DNA from: Camellia lanceoleosa
Taxonomy: Eukaryota; Streptophyta; Magnoliopsida; Ericales; Theaceae
Direction of reading: 5' to 3'
NCBI GenBank assembly: GCA_025200525.1
Contig: CM045770.1
Coordinates: 86,824,084-86,888,083 of the forward strand
Length of the DNA stretch: 64,000 nucleotides
Each line of letters opens with the position of its first letter. The stretch's first letter is position 1. Made by a program: the position numbers and the translations under genes. Under the pieces are notes generated by a model, which was given only the letters and a program-made list of their open reading frames with translations, did not search any database and was not told where the DNA came from. Shown here piece by piece: positions 33,161 through 44,802 of the stretch.

Positions 33161-35271
33161 ATGAGGATGATTTACAATTCTCTTTTCTCTTCCAACTTCA
33201 TTCCTCATCTTTCCCCTATAAAATGCAGTAGTACAAGTTTGACATCTTTACACGCATATTTTCCTCCTATTCAATACAGTAACGGCAAGAGAGATTTTCC
33301 ATTGGCAGCAATGGCCTCAATTACATATCCACCATCCATCAATATGGACTACTGGGAGAGTGAGGAGTTGAGTGGCCATGGACTCACCTTTGAGGAACTC
33401 AGTGACAACTGTGGTGTTGTCAGTATGGCATTGGATAATGGAAGTGTTGCCACCCTGATGCTGCCAAGTGGCTTGATCACATCCTACAAGGCTCCCATGT
33501 GGCATGGCGGCATTCTTGAGCTGTTGCATACCTTTGTATCAGAAGTGGAGAAGAAGAAGAAGAAGGAGAATGAAGATGATGATGTCATTCAAATTCAAGG
33601 TGGGGTGTCTTTAGCCTTCAATTGTGAAAGTGATAGTGGAGTTTCATGGTCACCAAATACTTGGGCCCTTGGCGATGTTAGAGGAAGTCCTCAAGAATCC
33701 ATTAGGGTTAGTCTCTCATCTTATATTTTCTTGTTGATGTTATTACCACTAGAAAATATATTCAAATAAAAGATTTATACAAAGTGGATTAAGAGGCGCG
33801 GTAACCTTGTTTTCTTTAGGGAGACTAAGTCCTCTGTAGTTGATAAATCCTTAAACCTATTGGTTCTATTCTATAGCTGTATAAGAGGTTGAACTCCAAG
33901 CTCCATCAAATAAACACTCTTACAAATGGCCTACAAATCTGTCTAAAACAACACTACACTATATATATAAATATAAACAGTGCCAAGACAAACAGAAGAC
34001 TCAGAGATTGGAACTTCTTTCCGGATTAGAACCATGACACCATTCTTATACTAAAATGTGGTTTAGATAGAAAAAGATGTGTTAAGCTTGTGAACAAAAA
34101 GTTGTTCATGTTAATAAAACAATGAAAGTTTGAAGACAAACATCGTTTTCATATTATTTTTTTAATTTTGTACGAAAACAGTTTTCCAAAATTCAAAAAC
34201 AACTGTTTGGTTTCCGCTACAAAGTGAGTTGTTTTCAGAATTTTTGTTTTCAAATTTTCAAAAAAAAAAAAAAAAAAAAAACCCAAATAACTGGAAGTAC
34301 TTAAAAAAAAAAATAGTTGTGCTTACACCAAAGGTAGAACATGATTGATTAGAAGTTATGTCTGTATTGTTTCTCTCACTTGTCAAACAGGTAGCAGCCC
34401 TATATGTATTTCCCCCCCTATTTGCTTTTATTTATTTATTTTTCTGATCTCTTGTGCTTGGGTTTTTGAGCAAATTCTGAGGGATTATGAATTTGACAAA
34501 TGCAGGTAGAACTGGTTTGCAGTAATTCACAGGATATGATTGAAGTCAAACACATTCTAACTCTCCAGCAAGACCTCTTAAGCTCAGAGCTTGTAATCTC
34601 TAACTCAAAACATTCATCTCTTCGTCTGACTGGCTCTATTACGAGTCATTTGACAGTGAGTACACCAGAGGCAACTTATGCAATTGGATTGGAAGGATCA
34701 AATTTCTACAACAAGCCACCATTTTCATCAAAATTTAGTATTATTCCTCCAGAATCCGCCAAAAGGAACAATTCGGGTTCTAAAAAATCATGGAAAAGTC
34801 CTACTGCAGTTGAGCAACTTTTGTCTGCCTGGAGTGTAGGGAATCGTAGCAATGAGATGGAAAGAGAAGAAGAGATGGAGGGTGAAGAGAACGACAACTA
34901 TAAGCACTTAGCGGACAAAATGAGCAGGATTTACACCAGTGCACCACGGTACTTCACAATAATTGATAGGGTAATTCATCCTACTAGCCTATATAACTTT
35001 TGGCGCTACGATCATCTAATAATAAACTGACAAATTTTGTTTTTCTCTTGGGGGTTGTTTTCGGAATATGAAACAGGGTAGAAGAAATTCAGTTGCAGTA
35101 GGAAGAGATGGGTTCAACGAACTGTACATGTTCAGTCCTGGCTCAAGTCATGAATGGTATGGCAAATATGCTTATCTATGCGTAGGCCAATCTGCCCTGC
35201 TCAAACCTATAATCCTTGGTCCGGGAGGTGAATGGAGAGGCTCGCAGCAATTGCAAAACCCAAATCTCTAA
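33161..35271 (+). CDS. PNSB2: Photosynthetic NDH subunit of subcomplex B 2 (NDF2/NDH45-like)
   Basis: Three exons, 33161-33706, 34506-34970 and 35077-35271, join in phase 0 at GT-AG introns to encode 401 aa. The N-terminus (first about 50 residues) is rich in Ser and poor in acidic residues, like a chloroplast transit peptide. The mature part contains DYWESEELSGHGLTFEELS, YKAPMWHGG and GGVSLAFNCES. These belong to the galactose-mutarotase-like family of PNSB2/NDF2, a nucleus-encoded peripheral subunit of the chloroplast NADH dehydrogenase-like complex used in cyclic electron flow around photosystem I. The C-terminal exon reads GFNELYMFSPGSSHEWYG and ends NPNL. Lysine- and glutamate-rich linkers (EKKKKKEN; EREEEMEGEEND) lengthen it. 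An alternative start at 33311 (GCAGCAATGGCC context) would give 351 aa, near the size I recall for the Arabidopsis protein, but would remove the likely transit peptide. It is convergent with the SINE1-like gene, 573 bp apart. Confidence 0.85.
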
Positions 35272-35844
35272 ACACACCCCAATGAAGCATGTTTTTGCTT
35301 TCATCCGAAGGAAGATAATTTAGATAGGAGAAATACACATCTTCTACACTTGCTTGTAGGGAAACAAGTTTCTGCAAAATTGTGTTGGTTCAATATGTTC
35401 TCATTTGGAGGCGTTGTATTGGGTTGGAAGTAAAGGATATAGTGAAGAAAAAGCATATTTCAGAAATTTTAAGTTTGGCATTAAAAAAAAGAGCAACTAT
35501 TTTCTTGATTCAACATGAGGCAACTAAGTAGTACTCAAATGAAAACAACAAATGGTATCACAAATACCTTACAATTTTAGTCATGAGACTCATTACAGTA
35601 AAGCAACACTCAAATCAGTGATGTCCTAAAAAATACATAAGACATGCATAGATAGGAAGAATGATTGTCCCTAGATAACACAATGATTTCACTTCTATTA
35701 AGCACATCAAACATCTAACTCATGGTTAGGATAACCTAATAATTCTTTGATTACAAAAGCCATTGGATTCTCAACATCACAACTCCAAAGTGTTTACCAC
35801 TAATAATTGTCCTACTTTGATTTTGATACATTTCAATGGGTAAA

Positions 35845-38694
35845 TTAGGTGGGAACAAGGTTATAGCTTTCATCCTGACCATCAATCCACAATAAAGAAA
35901 TAAAAACTGCAAATAGCATAACAAAGACACCACAGACCATACTGATAGCAGACTTGCAATTGTTTTTCTGATTGTCAAAGTTCAGTGATTCAACTTCACT
36001 TCCAGGAACCACCTTCTCAGCCACTTGCAAATCAGCATTAATAGGAATATCTTCTGTTGATGATACGGATTCTGAACCACCTTGGAATTGTTCATTGCCA
36101 ACATGTAGTTCTCCATCCTTTTCGACCACATAGTTGATATTGGGTGAAAGACCATTTTGGTCATATTTGGATGTAGGGCTCCACTCGAATTTGCTGGAGG
36201 ATGGGCTTCTAAACATTCTAGAATGTTTTCTAGAGAAGTCGGCTCTCTCATTATTTGGATCCTGAAGAGAATGAATGAGCTTCCTTGGAGTTTCGAAAAT
36301 CTTCACGTTATCAACATTAATCTGATAGCGAGCCCTCTGAAAGACAAAAGGAGTATAGATAGAATCAACACTATCACACCAAAAAAAAAAAAAACCTACT
36401 TCAAAACATGATGACAGAAAACAGAAAATAGTGAAAGAAATTCTTAATACTCCCTCCTCTAATTGTGTCTTAGTTTGAAAAAATAAAAGTATTAATCATC
36501 ATTTTTTCCAAATCTACAATAATAATTCCCAAAACTCTATTCAAGACAAACGACATTTTTGTACATTTATCATTCAAAGTTCCATTCTTTAAACTTTGTG
36601 CATAATCAGCTACAACACATAAGATTGGGAGTATGAAAAATGCTAAAAGTTCCAAGTTGGACAAAAAGGTTTGTTGTTTAATATTTCATTGGGTAATTGC
36701 AGCAGCTATCACAAAAATTTGAAAACCCAAAGCTCCCCCAAAGAAACACACCTACAGTTTACTTGAAAATCTGTTTAAAAAAATATGACACAAAAATATA
36801 GACATACGGAAAGAATTGATACATAGAGGAGGTATTTCTTCTTCTTGATTATTTATAGTTCCTTCAAAAGCTCTCCATTTTTATTATTATATCCAAAGAT
36901 AATTTTTTTCTCCTGTCTTCTTATTTTTATCCATGTGACAAAATTATAAAATAGATACATATTTTATATATAACAAAGAAAGTGTATAGAATGCTCTAGT
37001 TACATCCATAATTACTAATTTTCATATATTGTGCATGAAATATGCACCAACACTTCACTTGTACAACAACTTTCAATTCTTAGATTGTTGGTACAACTAG
37101 ATTATTCTGTCTCTAGGGTATCCTGCAGGAAGAAGTTCCAAATTTAACTTTACTTTTTACCTCTTTTTTGTTTTCTTGTTATTTCCCCATTTTGATTGCA
37201 AGGACAATTCTCCTTGCGGCTTCAATTTATGTATCCCATTCCCCACTGTAATTTTTTATTTGTATAAATGAATTCAAATAAGCAAACATTTTGATTTTTA
37301 TGGGTTTTGATTTTTATGGGTACCTGAGGACTAGGAGTAGTACTTCTTGGAACACTGTCTCTTCTAGTACTTCCCTGCAAGAATCCTGCAAATCCGTCTG
37401 TGTAATCATCACCTTCGCTATCGAAAGATCCATCACCTTTGGGGCTTTGAGTGGCACTTCCACGAGTCACCTCAGAGTACAAGCCATCCTTGAGAGATAC
37501 ATCCACTCCTCCGTTCTCATACCTCCTCCAAAGTTTCCGATTGACACTCCTTCGATCATGATCATAACTAAGTTCACCAGATGCCTGACAATTGGAAATT
37601 GGTGATTCAATCAAAGAATCATATCCAACAAAAGAATCAACTGTCTGTGATTCGGGTGATGCAGCCACAGGTGATTGATCCCCAGCACTCGATAATAAAT
37701 TTCTCCTCCGACTATTATTGCCCCTCCTACCAAAACTTGATCCTGTAGATGAACCCATCATCATATCCCGATCAATTTTCAAGCCTTTCTCCGTGGCCAT
37801 GGCTATCCTTCTTGCAGTTTGCAGAGCCTCAAAAGCAGCCCCTCTAACATAAGCCATCGGATCAGATTGACACTTGTCCATCTCCTCAATAATCAATCCA
37901 AGCTCTGAGAATAAGCTTTTTGGATCCAAACATTTCATCAAAAAGTTAACCATCTGAATGGCAGATAACCGCTTCTGAGAATTTCCCTCAGCAACCCCAA
38001 CATTCAAAATCCGCAATCCTGATCGTATTAACAACCTTGCATATGCTTCAACAATCAAATTATTATGCTTGGCCAAAGCCATAACTAAGGCCATGTGAGA
38101 ATTGGTCTGTGTCTGTGTGGGGTTATCTAGGGCCCCAGCAACTCTCTGACAAACCTCGTTGACAATATCAGCTGAAGCAAAGCGCCAATTGTCAGAATCA
38201 ACAAGAGCCTTTAAGCAGAGGGCAGATCCAGAAGAAAGGCTCTCTTGGCTAGCCAAAATAGAATCAGAAAGGGGCTTGCAGAGAGAGTGTATTATATGCA
38301 TCTTCTTATCTTGTGGAGTTGTGGGATCAATCCCGTACCTTGCTATGGCTGGGACAACCTTTGAACAAGCCTGGTGAAGAGCAAAAGAACCTGCACTGCA
38401 AGTTAAAGTGTTGATGATGGTGGTCATGATGTTATCAATCAAAGGGACAATTTTTGGGCCATGGACGCGGGCAAGAACTTCATAGAGGGAAATCGTATAC
38501 TCCCCAGATGGCAGTGATGCCAAACCATTCTTCTCTTTGGTTTCAGAAACCTGAGCAAGAAAGAGTGGAATTGCCTTTGAATCCAAGTCTTTCACATATG
38601 ATTTCAGCGCTTTCATTGCAGATTTTCTGCTATCTGCACCTTTCTCAAGATTTTCCAACTCTTGCCGCAGAATTGGGCTCAGACTTCTACCCAT
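35845..38694 (-). CDS. SINE1: SINE1/SINE2-like ARM-repeat KASH protein of the nuclear envelope
   Basis: Two coding exons on the minus strand, 38694-37324 and 36336-35845, join in phase 0 (donor CAG/GTACCC, acceptor TTTCAG/AGGGCT) to encode 620 aa. Residues 1 to about 300 are an armadillo/HEAT-like helical domain, starting MGRSLSPILRQELENLEKG and including KALKSYVKDLDSKAIP and ACSKVVPAIARYGIDPTT. A Ser/Arg-rich linker follows. The C-terminus has one membrane segment (about 586-608, ISMVCGVFVMLFAVFISLLW) and a 12-residue tail, DGQDESYNLVPT. This is the plant KASH tail that binds SUN proteins in the perinuclear space. Known family role: SINE1 and SINE2 sit on the outer nuclear envelope, and SINE1 decorates actin. 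Which paralogue this is cannot be decided from the sequence. A 5'-UTR exon with (GA)n tracts probably lies near 40.46-40.68 kb. Confidence 0.9.
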
Positions 38695-39775
38695 TACTTA
38701 TTTATTATTGTTTGTTTTTGTTAACCTGGAAGAAAACCAACAGCAAAGAATGGGGGTTAAAAAAGATATAAAAATAAAATACACAACCCTGCTTGCTTGC
38801 TGCTGTCTATATACATACAATTTCAATGAAAAATCATACAAGGATGAAGATGGGGCTTGGCCTTCAATAAATTCAACAAATGATAGACGACTGAAACGTG
38901 CATACACTCATATAGATTTGTGCTGGACATTGACATTGACATTGATATAAGAGACGGTAACTTGGGTTTCCATAAAATTTTCAATGAAAATACATAGAAG
39001 TGCTGAACATGAGTCCTTGAACAAATAACCAGATCTGGGTCTAAAATAATACCTCTTTTTTCAGACGCATACACACACACACACATGTTGAGAATATAAT
39101 ATAAATAATAAGTGAAAGTTTTCTTGCACTAATTCTTTCATTACTTCAACCTCTACAAAAACAAAGCCCTACCATTGCTATGATTTCAAAGCTTGCAAGG
39201 CTGTGTTGGTTTGCTGAGAGGGAAGGGTAAGGCCATGGTTGGGTGGAAGGGGCAAAGCTGAGGAGGGGCTCTTTAACCGACCTTTTTTACAACAAATTCC
39301 ACTTCAAATTAAAATTTCAAACATAAAAAGAAGTTAAATATGTTCTCCTACGCACTAAAAATATTCCTAAGAAAATTGAAATTTACAGCAAAAAATAATA
39401 ATAATAATTAATTTTCAAATACTAAACTTAAGCACAAATGTCAACTTCTGAACCATGTGGAATTACTGCTAGGCAATCTACATGGGGCTTAAATCCTATA
39501 AGTTGTTCGAATATATATAAAGAAAGACCACTGCCTTCCATGGAGTTCGAATGTGGATGGAGGAGTCATGGTACAAAAAGTTCAATAGCTCAAAAAATAT
39601 ATGCATGCAAAAAGTGCAATTCCAAACTATTTATGATTATTCATTATTTTGCAAAACATTGCAATGTACTGGGAAAACAATTTCACAGCCAACAACAAAA
39701 GAGGGTCAATTTTTCTCCCAACATGAGTTTCTGAAATGGAAACACATGAAGATGGGATTGCCCTAATAAATTTTA

Positions 39776-39798
39776 ACACACACACACACACACACACA
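39776..39798. repeat. (CA)n microsatellite
   Basis: A CA dinucleotide run of about 22 bases lies in the inferred leader intron of the SINE1-like gene. A shorter one lies near 39069-39083. Confidence 0.7.
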
Positions 39799-40478
39799 AA
39801 GAGGAGAACCTCATGAGGAATGAACAAATACTTCAAAGATAAGAGTTGGAATTTCAAAATCCTAAAAAACTCACAGTATAATCAACGCTCATGAGGAACA
39901 CAACCATCAATCAAACAACCACAACAAAATACAATAGACCGAACCTTAATTGTATTCATTGTAGAATTGATACTATCATAAATCTAATAGTTAGTTCCAC
40001 AGAAAACAATTGACAAACCCTTAATCATGCAATGATTTACAAAGGCCTGCATTAATCATTTGCAACTCAAATCAAGCTTTGCATAAAAAGAACACAATAT
40101 AATGAGAATCTAAGCATGAAAATATCACAAAATTTTGAAATAAAAAACAAAAGAAACAAATAGTCTAAAATAAATAGGTATTGCATGTTATATGCTCCTA
40201 AATCAATATGAGAATCAAACACTATGGTGAAAATGATCAAAGAACACAGAGTTTGTAAACTGCAAACCAAAGAAAGAAAATTACATGCTGGCATTTAAAA
40301 ACAAAAACTCTAACCAACTAAATTCTCTCAACCTTTAAAAAGCAAAAGCAAAAAAACCTAGAAAAAACCCCAACAAATTTGGATCAAATCCCCTATTCAG
40401 ATTTACCCCAAAACCAAATCCCCCTATTCCAGATCTGAGAGAGACCCAAGGGAAATACCTCCAGATGATGGAAGGCTC

Positions 40479-40481
<3 letters not shown>

Positions 40482-40514
<33 letters not shown>

Positions 40515-40612
40515 GTAGAAAAGACAGAAGGGGTTCGAGTGTAAAAAGAGAAAGGAAATTCTGAGGGTTTGGGCGGGAAGTTAAAAGGAGAGAGAGAGAG
40601 AGAGAGAGAGAG
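40482..40612. repeat. Two (GA)n microsatellites in the SINE1-like leader
   Basis: Pure GA runs at about 40482-40509 and 40590-40612 (CT on the transcribed minus strand) are separated by about 80 bp of unique sequence. They lie within the inferred 5' UTR exon. Confidence 0.75.
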
Positions 40613-41112
40613 TAGAGTGTGATCAGTACCGTCAATCTTAGGGGAAAATGCATCCCAACCATCGTAACCAAAATTGTGTGTTTCGGACATTTTCAAATCC
40701 AGCTGCCGCCGTGTTGCATAACGCAGGAATTACTTTGGTGTGGTTTGGTAACACTTTTGGTTTTAATTTTTTATTTATATTTATAAAATTTTTTAAAATT
40801 TAAATAAAAATTTATTTGATAAAATTTTAATTTATAAATCAGTGGTCTTAGTTTATAAATTAAATTTTAATCTTGAACTTTTGATTTATTTTTAATTTAA
40901 GTCATATATCTATTTTCGTTAAATAAAATCGACCAAAAAGAGATATTTTAGTTATTAAACTCAATGAAAAATGATATTTTAGACATTTTATATATATATA
41001 TATATAATTTTATTTACATACCATCATTATTATCAATACACACCATTATCCAATATTTTTTAATTACCATTGTGTCCTTCAATGAAATTACTATTTTAGA
41101 CAAAAACCTTAA

Positions 41113-41985
41113 GGCCCTGTTTGATTGGGGGATAAGAAGGTTGGGATTGGATATTATATCCAGTGGGGTTCATATATCCCATGTTTGTAATTTTTTTTGA
41201 AGGGGATATAATATCCGGTGGGATTGTATATCCCCCAAAAGTGGAGGATATACAATACCAACCCCCTCCCATTATATCATATCCCCTTGGTTGGGACATG
41301 ATGTAAAAAGTTCAATTTACCATTTTGTCTATCTAACATAATATAATTTAATATATTTTTTGAATTTAATATAATATAATTATTGAATTTAATTTAATAT
41401 TATTGAATTTAATATAATATAAATATTATTGAATTGAATTTAATATAATATAATATTATTTAATTTAATTTAATTTAATTTAATATAATTTAATACAAAT
41501 TTTGAATTTAATATAATATAATATTATTGAATTTAATTTAATTTAATATAATATTATTTAATTTAATTTAATATAATTTAATTTAATTTAATATAAATAT
41601 TATTGAATTGAATTTAATATAATATAATATAGTACAAATTTCGAATTTAATTTAATATAATATTATTTAATTTAATATAATATTATTGAATTTAATTTAA
41701 TATAATATAATTTAATATAAATTTTGAATTTAATATAATTTAATATTATTTCATTTAATTTAATATAATATAATATTATGAGGGTAATCTTGAAAATTAC
41801 TTGTTATATTCCACAATATATTTTGTAAAACAAACATGCATATTATCCTCCATTTTATATCCAGTGAAACAAACAGGACTTGGGAGATATACTATCCAAT
41901 ACCTATATTTTATTCATTATATATCCTGACTAAATCCCATATTATATTATATCCTTCATTTTATAACCAGTGAAACAAACGGGCC
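41113..41985. mobile_element. Tourist-like (PIF/Harbinger) MITE with AT satellite core
   Basis: The ends GGCCCTGTTTGATT and, on the other strand, GGCCCGTTTGTTTCAC are flanked by TAA on both sides (41110-41112 and 41986-41988). GGCC(N)TGTTTG ends with a TAA target are hallmarks of Tourist/PIF-Harbinger MITEs. The core (about 41335-41780) is a degenerate AATTTAATATAATATAATAT satellite. It also holds an inner copy of the end motif near 41868, AACAAACAGGAC. Confidence 0.8.
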
Positions 41986-42108
41986 TAAAATCAAATCCAC
42001 CAGCACACTCCTCTAGCCACCACCATCAACTAGCCACCACCAGTACCTTGTCCAGCCCTGTCGCGCCCTACCTTTTCTTCCTTTCTTTTTTCACTGCTAC
42101 CATCATTG

Positions 42109-42502
42109 GCGCTGTTTGGGAACATGAAAATCAGGTTATTATAGCCTAATTTTGAAAATCAGCACAAAAGCCCTCATGTAGCAACCTTTTCCTTGGTTTT
42201 CAAAAAAAAAAAAAAAAAAAGGTGACTTTTGGCCGACTGCTGCAGAGCGCAGCCTACACTGCCACCAACAGTGTAGGCTACAGGCTTGATAAATTACATT
42301 TTTACCCCTATATATCAATTTAAAAAAATAAAGTGAAGGGCAGATTTGTCATTTCAATTTAAACATCATTTCAAACACATTTTTCAATACAACAATCAAC
42401 CCAAAAATTTAACCCAACTTCCTAAATACAAAAATAAAATAGCCTACTAAAATAACCAAATAGCCAAATAGCCTACTAAAATAGTCACTTCTCAAACGAG
42501 GC
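42109..42502. mobile_element. MITE with internal 11-bp hairpin
   Basis: The ends GGCGCTGTTTGGGAAC and, on the other strand, AGCCTCGTTTGAGAAG are inverted repeats. Inside is a perfect hairpin, AGCCTACACTG (42251-42261) with its complement CAGTGTAGGCT (42269-42279) and a 7-base loop. The CTGTTTGGGAA end resembles those of the elements at 22873 and 58637. Confidence 0.55.
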
Positions 42503-43534
42503 TATTATCTCTAGTAACTTTCTCAAGTCGTACTTAACCCATGATCACCATAGTCTCTTTGCCTTTCATCTTTCACCATGCTCTCTCGTTCTATCATCTC
42601 TCGCGATCTGGCGATAGTGGTGAAAGGTGATGGCAGCGACAGTGGGTAATGATCTGGCGTCGGTGGTGGATCTAAATCTAGGATTTGAAAAAAAAGAGGA
42701 AAAGAAAGAAAATAAGAAAATAAAGGGGCGACAATGGGTGGTGAGCAGTGATGGCAATGGCGGTGGGTGGTGATGTGGATTTGCGACGTTGGTAGATTTA
42801 GATCTAGGGTTAGGGTTTTGAGAGAAGAAAAAGAAAAGGATGAGATGGATGAGAGAATGAGAGCGACGATGGGTGGTAGGCGATGTTGCGATTTGGGTTG
42901 TTGGCAATGGAGATTATGGCTTCGGTTGGGGGCGATAGCGGCAGAAAGCGAAGACGGTGACTACGTTATGGTTAGGGTTAGACATTTTGAGAAGAAGAGG
43001 GTATTTTGGGATTACTGGGAAATAAATGGTGTGATTTGAGAAAAAATAAAGAATTTGAAATTTGGTAGGATGTGAACTTAGAAGATGGTGTATATTAACA
43101 GTATTCATGGTGTGCAAATAGAATTTTTCTTTGTATATATTTATATTGAGTTTAATAATTAAAATTTTTTTTTTTCATTAATTTTATTTAATGAAAATAG
43201 ATAAATAATCTAGATTAAAAATAAATTAAAAGATTAAGGTTTAAATTGATAAAATTAAAATTTTAAAGATTATTTTATTAAAAGATTCAAATTTTAGAGT
43301 TTTTTTTTTTGGTTTTAAAAAAAAATTATTGGTCCCTATTTTTTTAGTGTTTCTTTTTATCAAATTACTTTATATTTTTTGAAAAAAATTCAAAAATTCA
43401 AAAATGTGCTCATGAGTAGCAAACCAAATATAACGTTAAAATTTGACCTATTATTTTATTCTCTCTTACTTGAGGCGTGTGCCTCATGTTATCATATCAC
43501 GCCGGTCTCACGAGAGAGTAAAATAGTATTTAAA

Positions 43535-43885
43535 TTAAAGTACAGTTTTTGAATTAATTTTTTTATTTTTATTAAAATTTTTAAATATTTTAAGTAATTT
43601 TTAGATATACTTAACATAAATATACTTAAAAAATTATGAATTTTGCTTTTTTTTAAAAAATTCACTAAATTTCAAAAATATAAATAAAAAAAAAATGAAA
43701 ACTCAATACATTTTCGTATTCTTTTATATTTATTAATTTTTTAAAATATTTTACTTTTTAGATAAATCTAAGTAAGATGCATCTAATTTTTAAAAAAAAA
43801 ATGCTTAAAATTTTAAAAATATTTACTAAAAACAAAATACTTAATTTCCAAAAAATTGAAATTAAACACAGCGTATAATATTATG
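43535..43885 (-). mobile_element. MITE, inverted partner of the copy at 46628-47035
   Basis: Read on the minus strand, from GCTGTGTTTAATTTCAATTT through TAGTAAATATTTTTAAAATT to ATCTAAAAAGTAAAATATTT, it matches the copy at 46628-47035 along most of its length. Both copies are internally fold-back. The two lie in opposite orientation around the Pack-MULE and the 45.8-46.6 kb LTR. Confidence 0.6.
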
Positions 43886-44151
43886 AAAAGTGATTTATTC
43901 ATATAACTTTTTTCTCAAATCCCCCCAATTATGTGGTAAGTAAAATTTGAAAAATTAACTCACGCTCCAATATTTTTTCAAAACCCTCATTACATATTGT
44001 CACCTCATTCGAAAAATTTTGAGAAAAAAAAAACGTATAGATATAACACTACCGTAATATTATGGGAAAATTAGTCTAAAGTCCCTCTTCCATTTTTAGT
44101 AATGGAAGAGATTCACAATATTATTTTATGATGTCTAAGGTCCCTCACTCC

Positions 44152-44212
<61 letters not shown>

Positions 44213-44472
44213 CTTCTCTATTCTTGTTCTCGACCTTTGCACATCTCATTCTCGACCACTGTGTCTCTCATTCACCATTGCATATCTCTTTCTCTTTCTC
44301 TCTTCACCTTCGTCGCTGCAGTGCCGCCAACTAACCACCATCATCGGCGTTTCTTTCGTGAGTTCAAGCTCTGGTCTTCTCCTTCCCTTATACTTACAGG
44401 AATTGAACCCAAAAGCATAAACGAGCAGTAGAGGTTGATCTTCGCTGACTTTGCGATAGTCTTGCTTGTAGT

Positions 44473-44577
44473 TCTAACACCATTGACAATGTCAAGGCTA
44501 AGATTCATTATAAGGAGGCTATCCCACCAGACCAGCAAAGGTTGATCTTTGCTAGCAAGCTGCTCGAAGATGGGCAG
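44473..44577 (+). pseudogene. Captured ubiquitin gene fragment
   Basis: The plus-strand frame reads [20 protein letters not shown] then [15 protein letters not shown], which corresponds to about residues 20-49 of ubiquitin. Differences from the nearly invariant plant protein include D21N, Q31H, D32Y, G35A, G47S, Q49-region changes and a terminal R-to-Q change. Upstream sequence to about 44430 is only faintly ubiquitin-like. With no start, no C-terminal Gly-Gly and several substitutions at invariant sites, it cannot make functional ubiquitin. It abuts the antisense LRR fragment at about 44578. Confidence 0.85.
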
Positions 44578-44802
44578 TCGAAGTGAAACGAGCCGATCGT
44601 AGAGGTTCCAGATCGATGTGGGAAGTGACCCATTAATCAAATTGTTGCCCAAATCGATGTCGGAGAGAGAAGAGCTGTAGCCGAGCTCAAGAATGATGGT
44701 TCCAGAGAGTGTGTTGACATTGATATAGAGGTTTTGGAGGTTTGAGAGCTTGCTGAGCTCTCGTGGGAGTGTTCTAGAGAGTCCAGTTGAAGGGAGTTGT
44801 AA
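44578..44802 (-). pseudogene. Captured LRR receptor-kinase fragment (TMKL1-like)
   Basis: The minus strand encodes about 75 residues of leucine-rich repeats: LPRELSKLSNLQNLYINVNT, then LSGTIILELGYSSSLSDIDL, then [20 protein letters not shown]. The wording is closest to the LRR domain of the putative kinase TMKL1, recalled from memory. It has no signal peptide or kinase. It lies in a 203-codon open frame (44341-44952) that runs on through the antisense of the ubiquitin fragment, creating a chimeric reading frame. Whether that frame is ever translated is unknown. Confidence 0.75.

Larger units (their letters stand above)
38695..40700 (-). other. Inferred 5' leader and leader intron of the SINE1-like gene
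   Basis: Just before the ATG, the minus strand reads TTGGTTTTCTTCCAG/GTTAAC (exon resuming at 38725), a good acceptor. A matching donor GGAG/GTATTT lies at about 40459/40458. The region above 40459 holds two (CT)n tracts on the transcribed strand, as in many plant leaders. This implies a 5'-UTR intron of about 1.7 kb. A 72-codon upstream frame (MKMSETHNFGYDGWDAF...) begins at 40696 and runs through the repeats. The model is unproven without transcript data. Confidence 0.5.
40780..43330. mobile_element. Mutator-like element with long inverted ends, hosting two MITEs
   Basis: About 200 bp at the left (about 40800-40955) matches the right end (about 43160-43310) in inverted orientation. Shared words include TTTATTTTTAATTTAAGTCA / TTTATTTTTAATCTAGATTA, TCTATTTTCGTTAAATAAAA and TTAATTATTAAACTCAAT-type sequence. 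Long subterminal inverted repeats without a transposase are typical of non-autonomous Mutator-like elements. It contains MITEs at 41113-41985 and 42109-42502, plus a GGTGG/GGCGGTGG block at about 42600-42960. The left end lies about 100 bp from the inferred SINE1 transcription start. The outer limits are approximate. Confidence 0.6.

Noticed and set aside
34706..34897. Antisense frame over PNSB2 exon 2
   Set aside because: It is the reverse-strand shadow of a real exon and has no features of its own.
42566..43039. Overlapping frames of 90-113 codons on both strands
   Set aside because: They run through a GGTGG/GGCG minisatellite inside a transposon, and the translations are Arg/Ser/His/Pro-rich low complexity.
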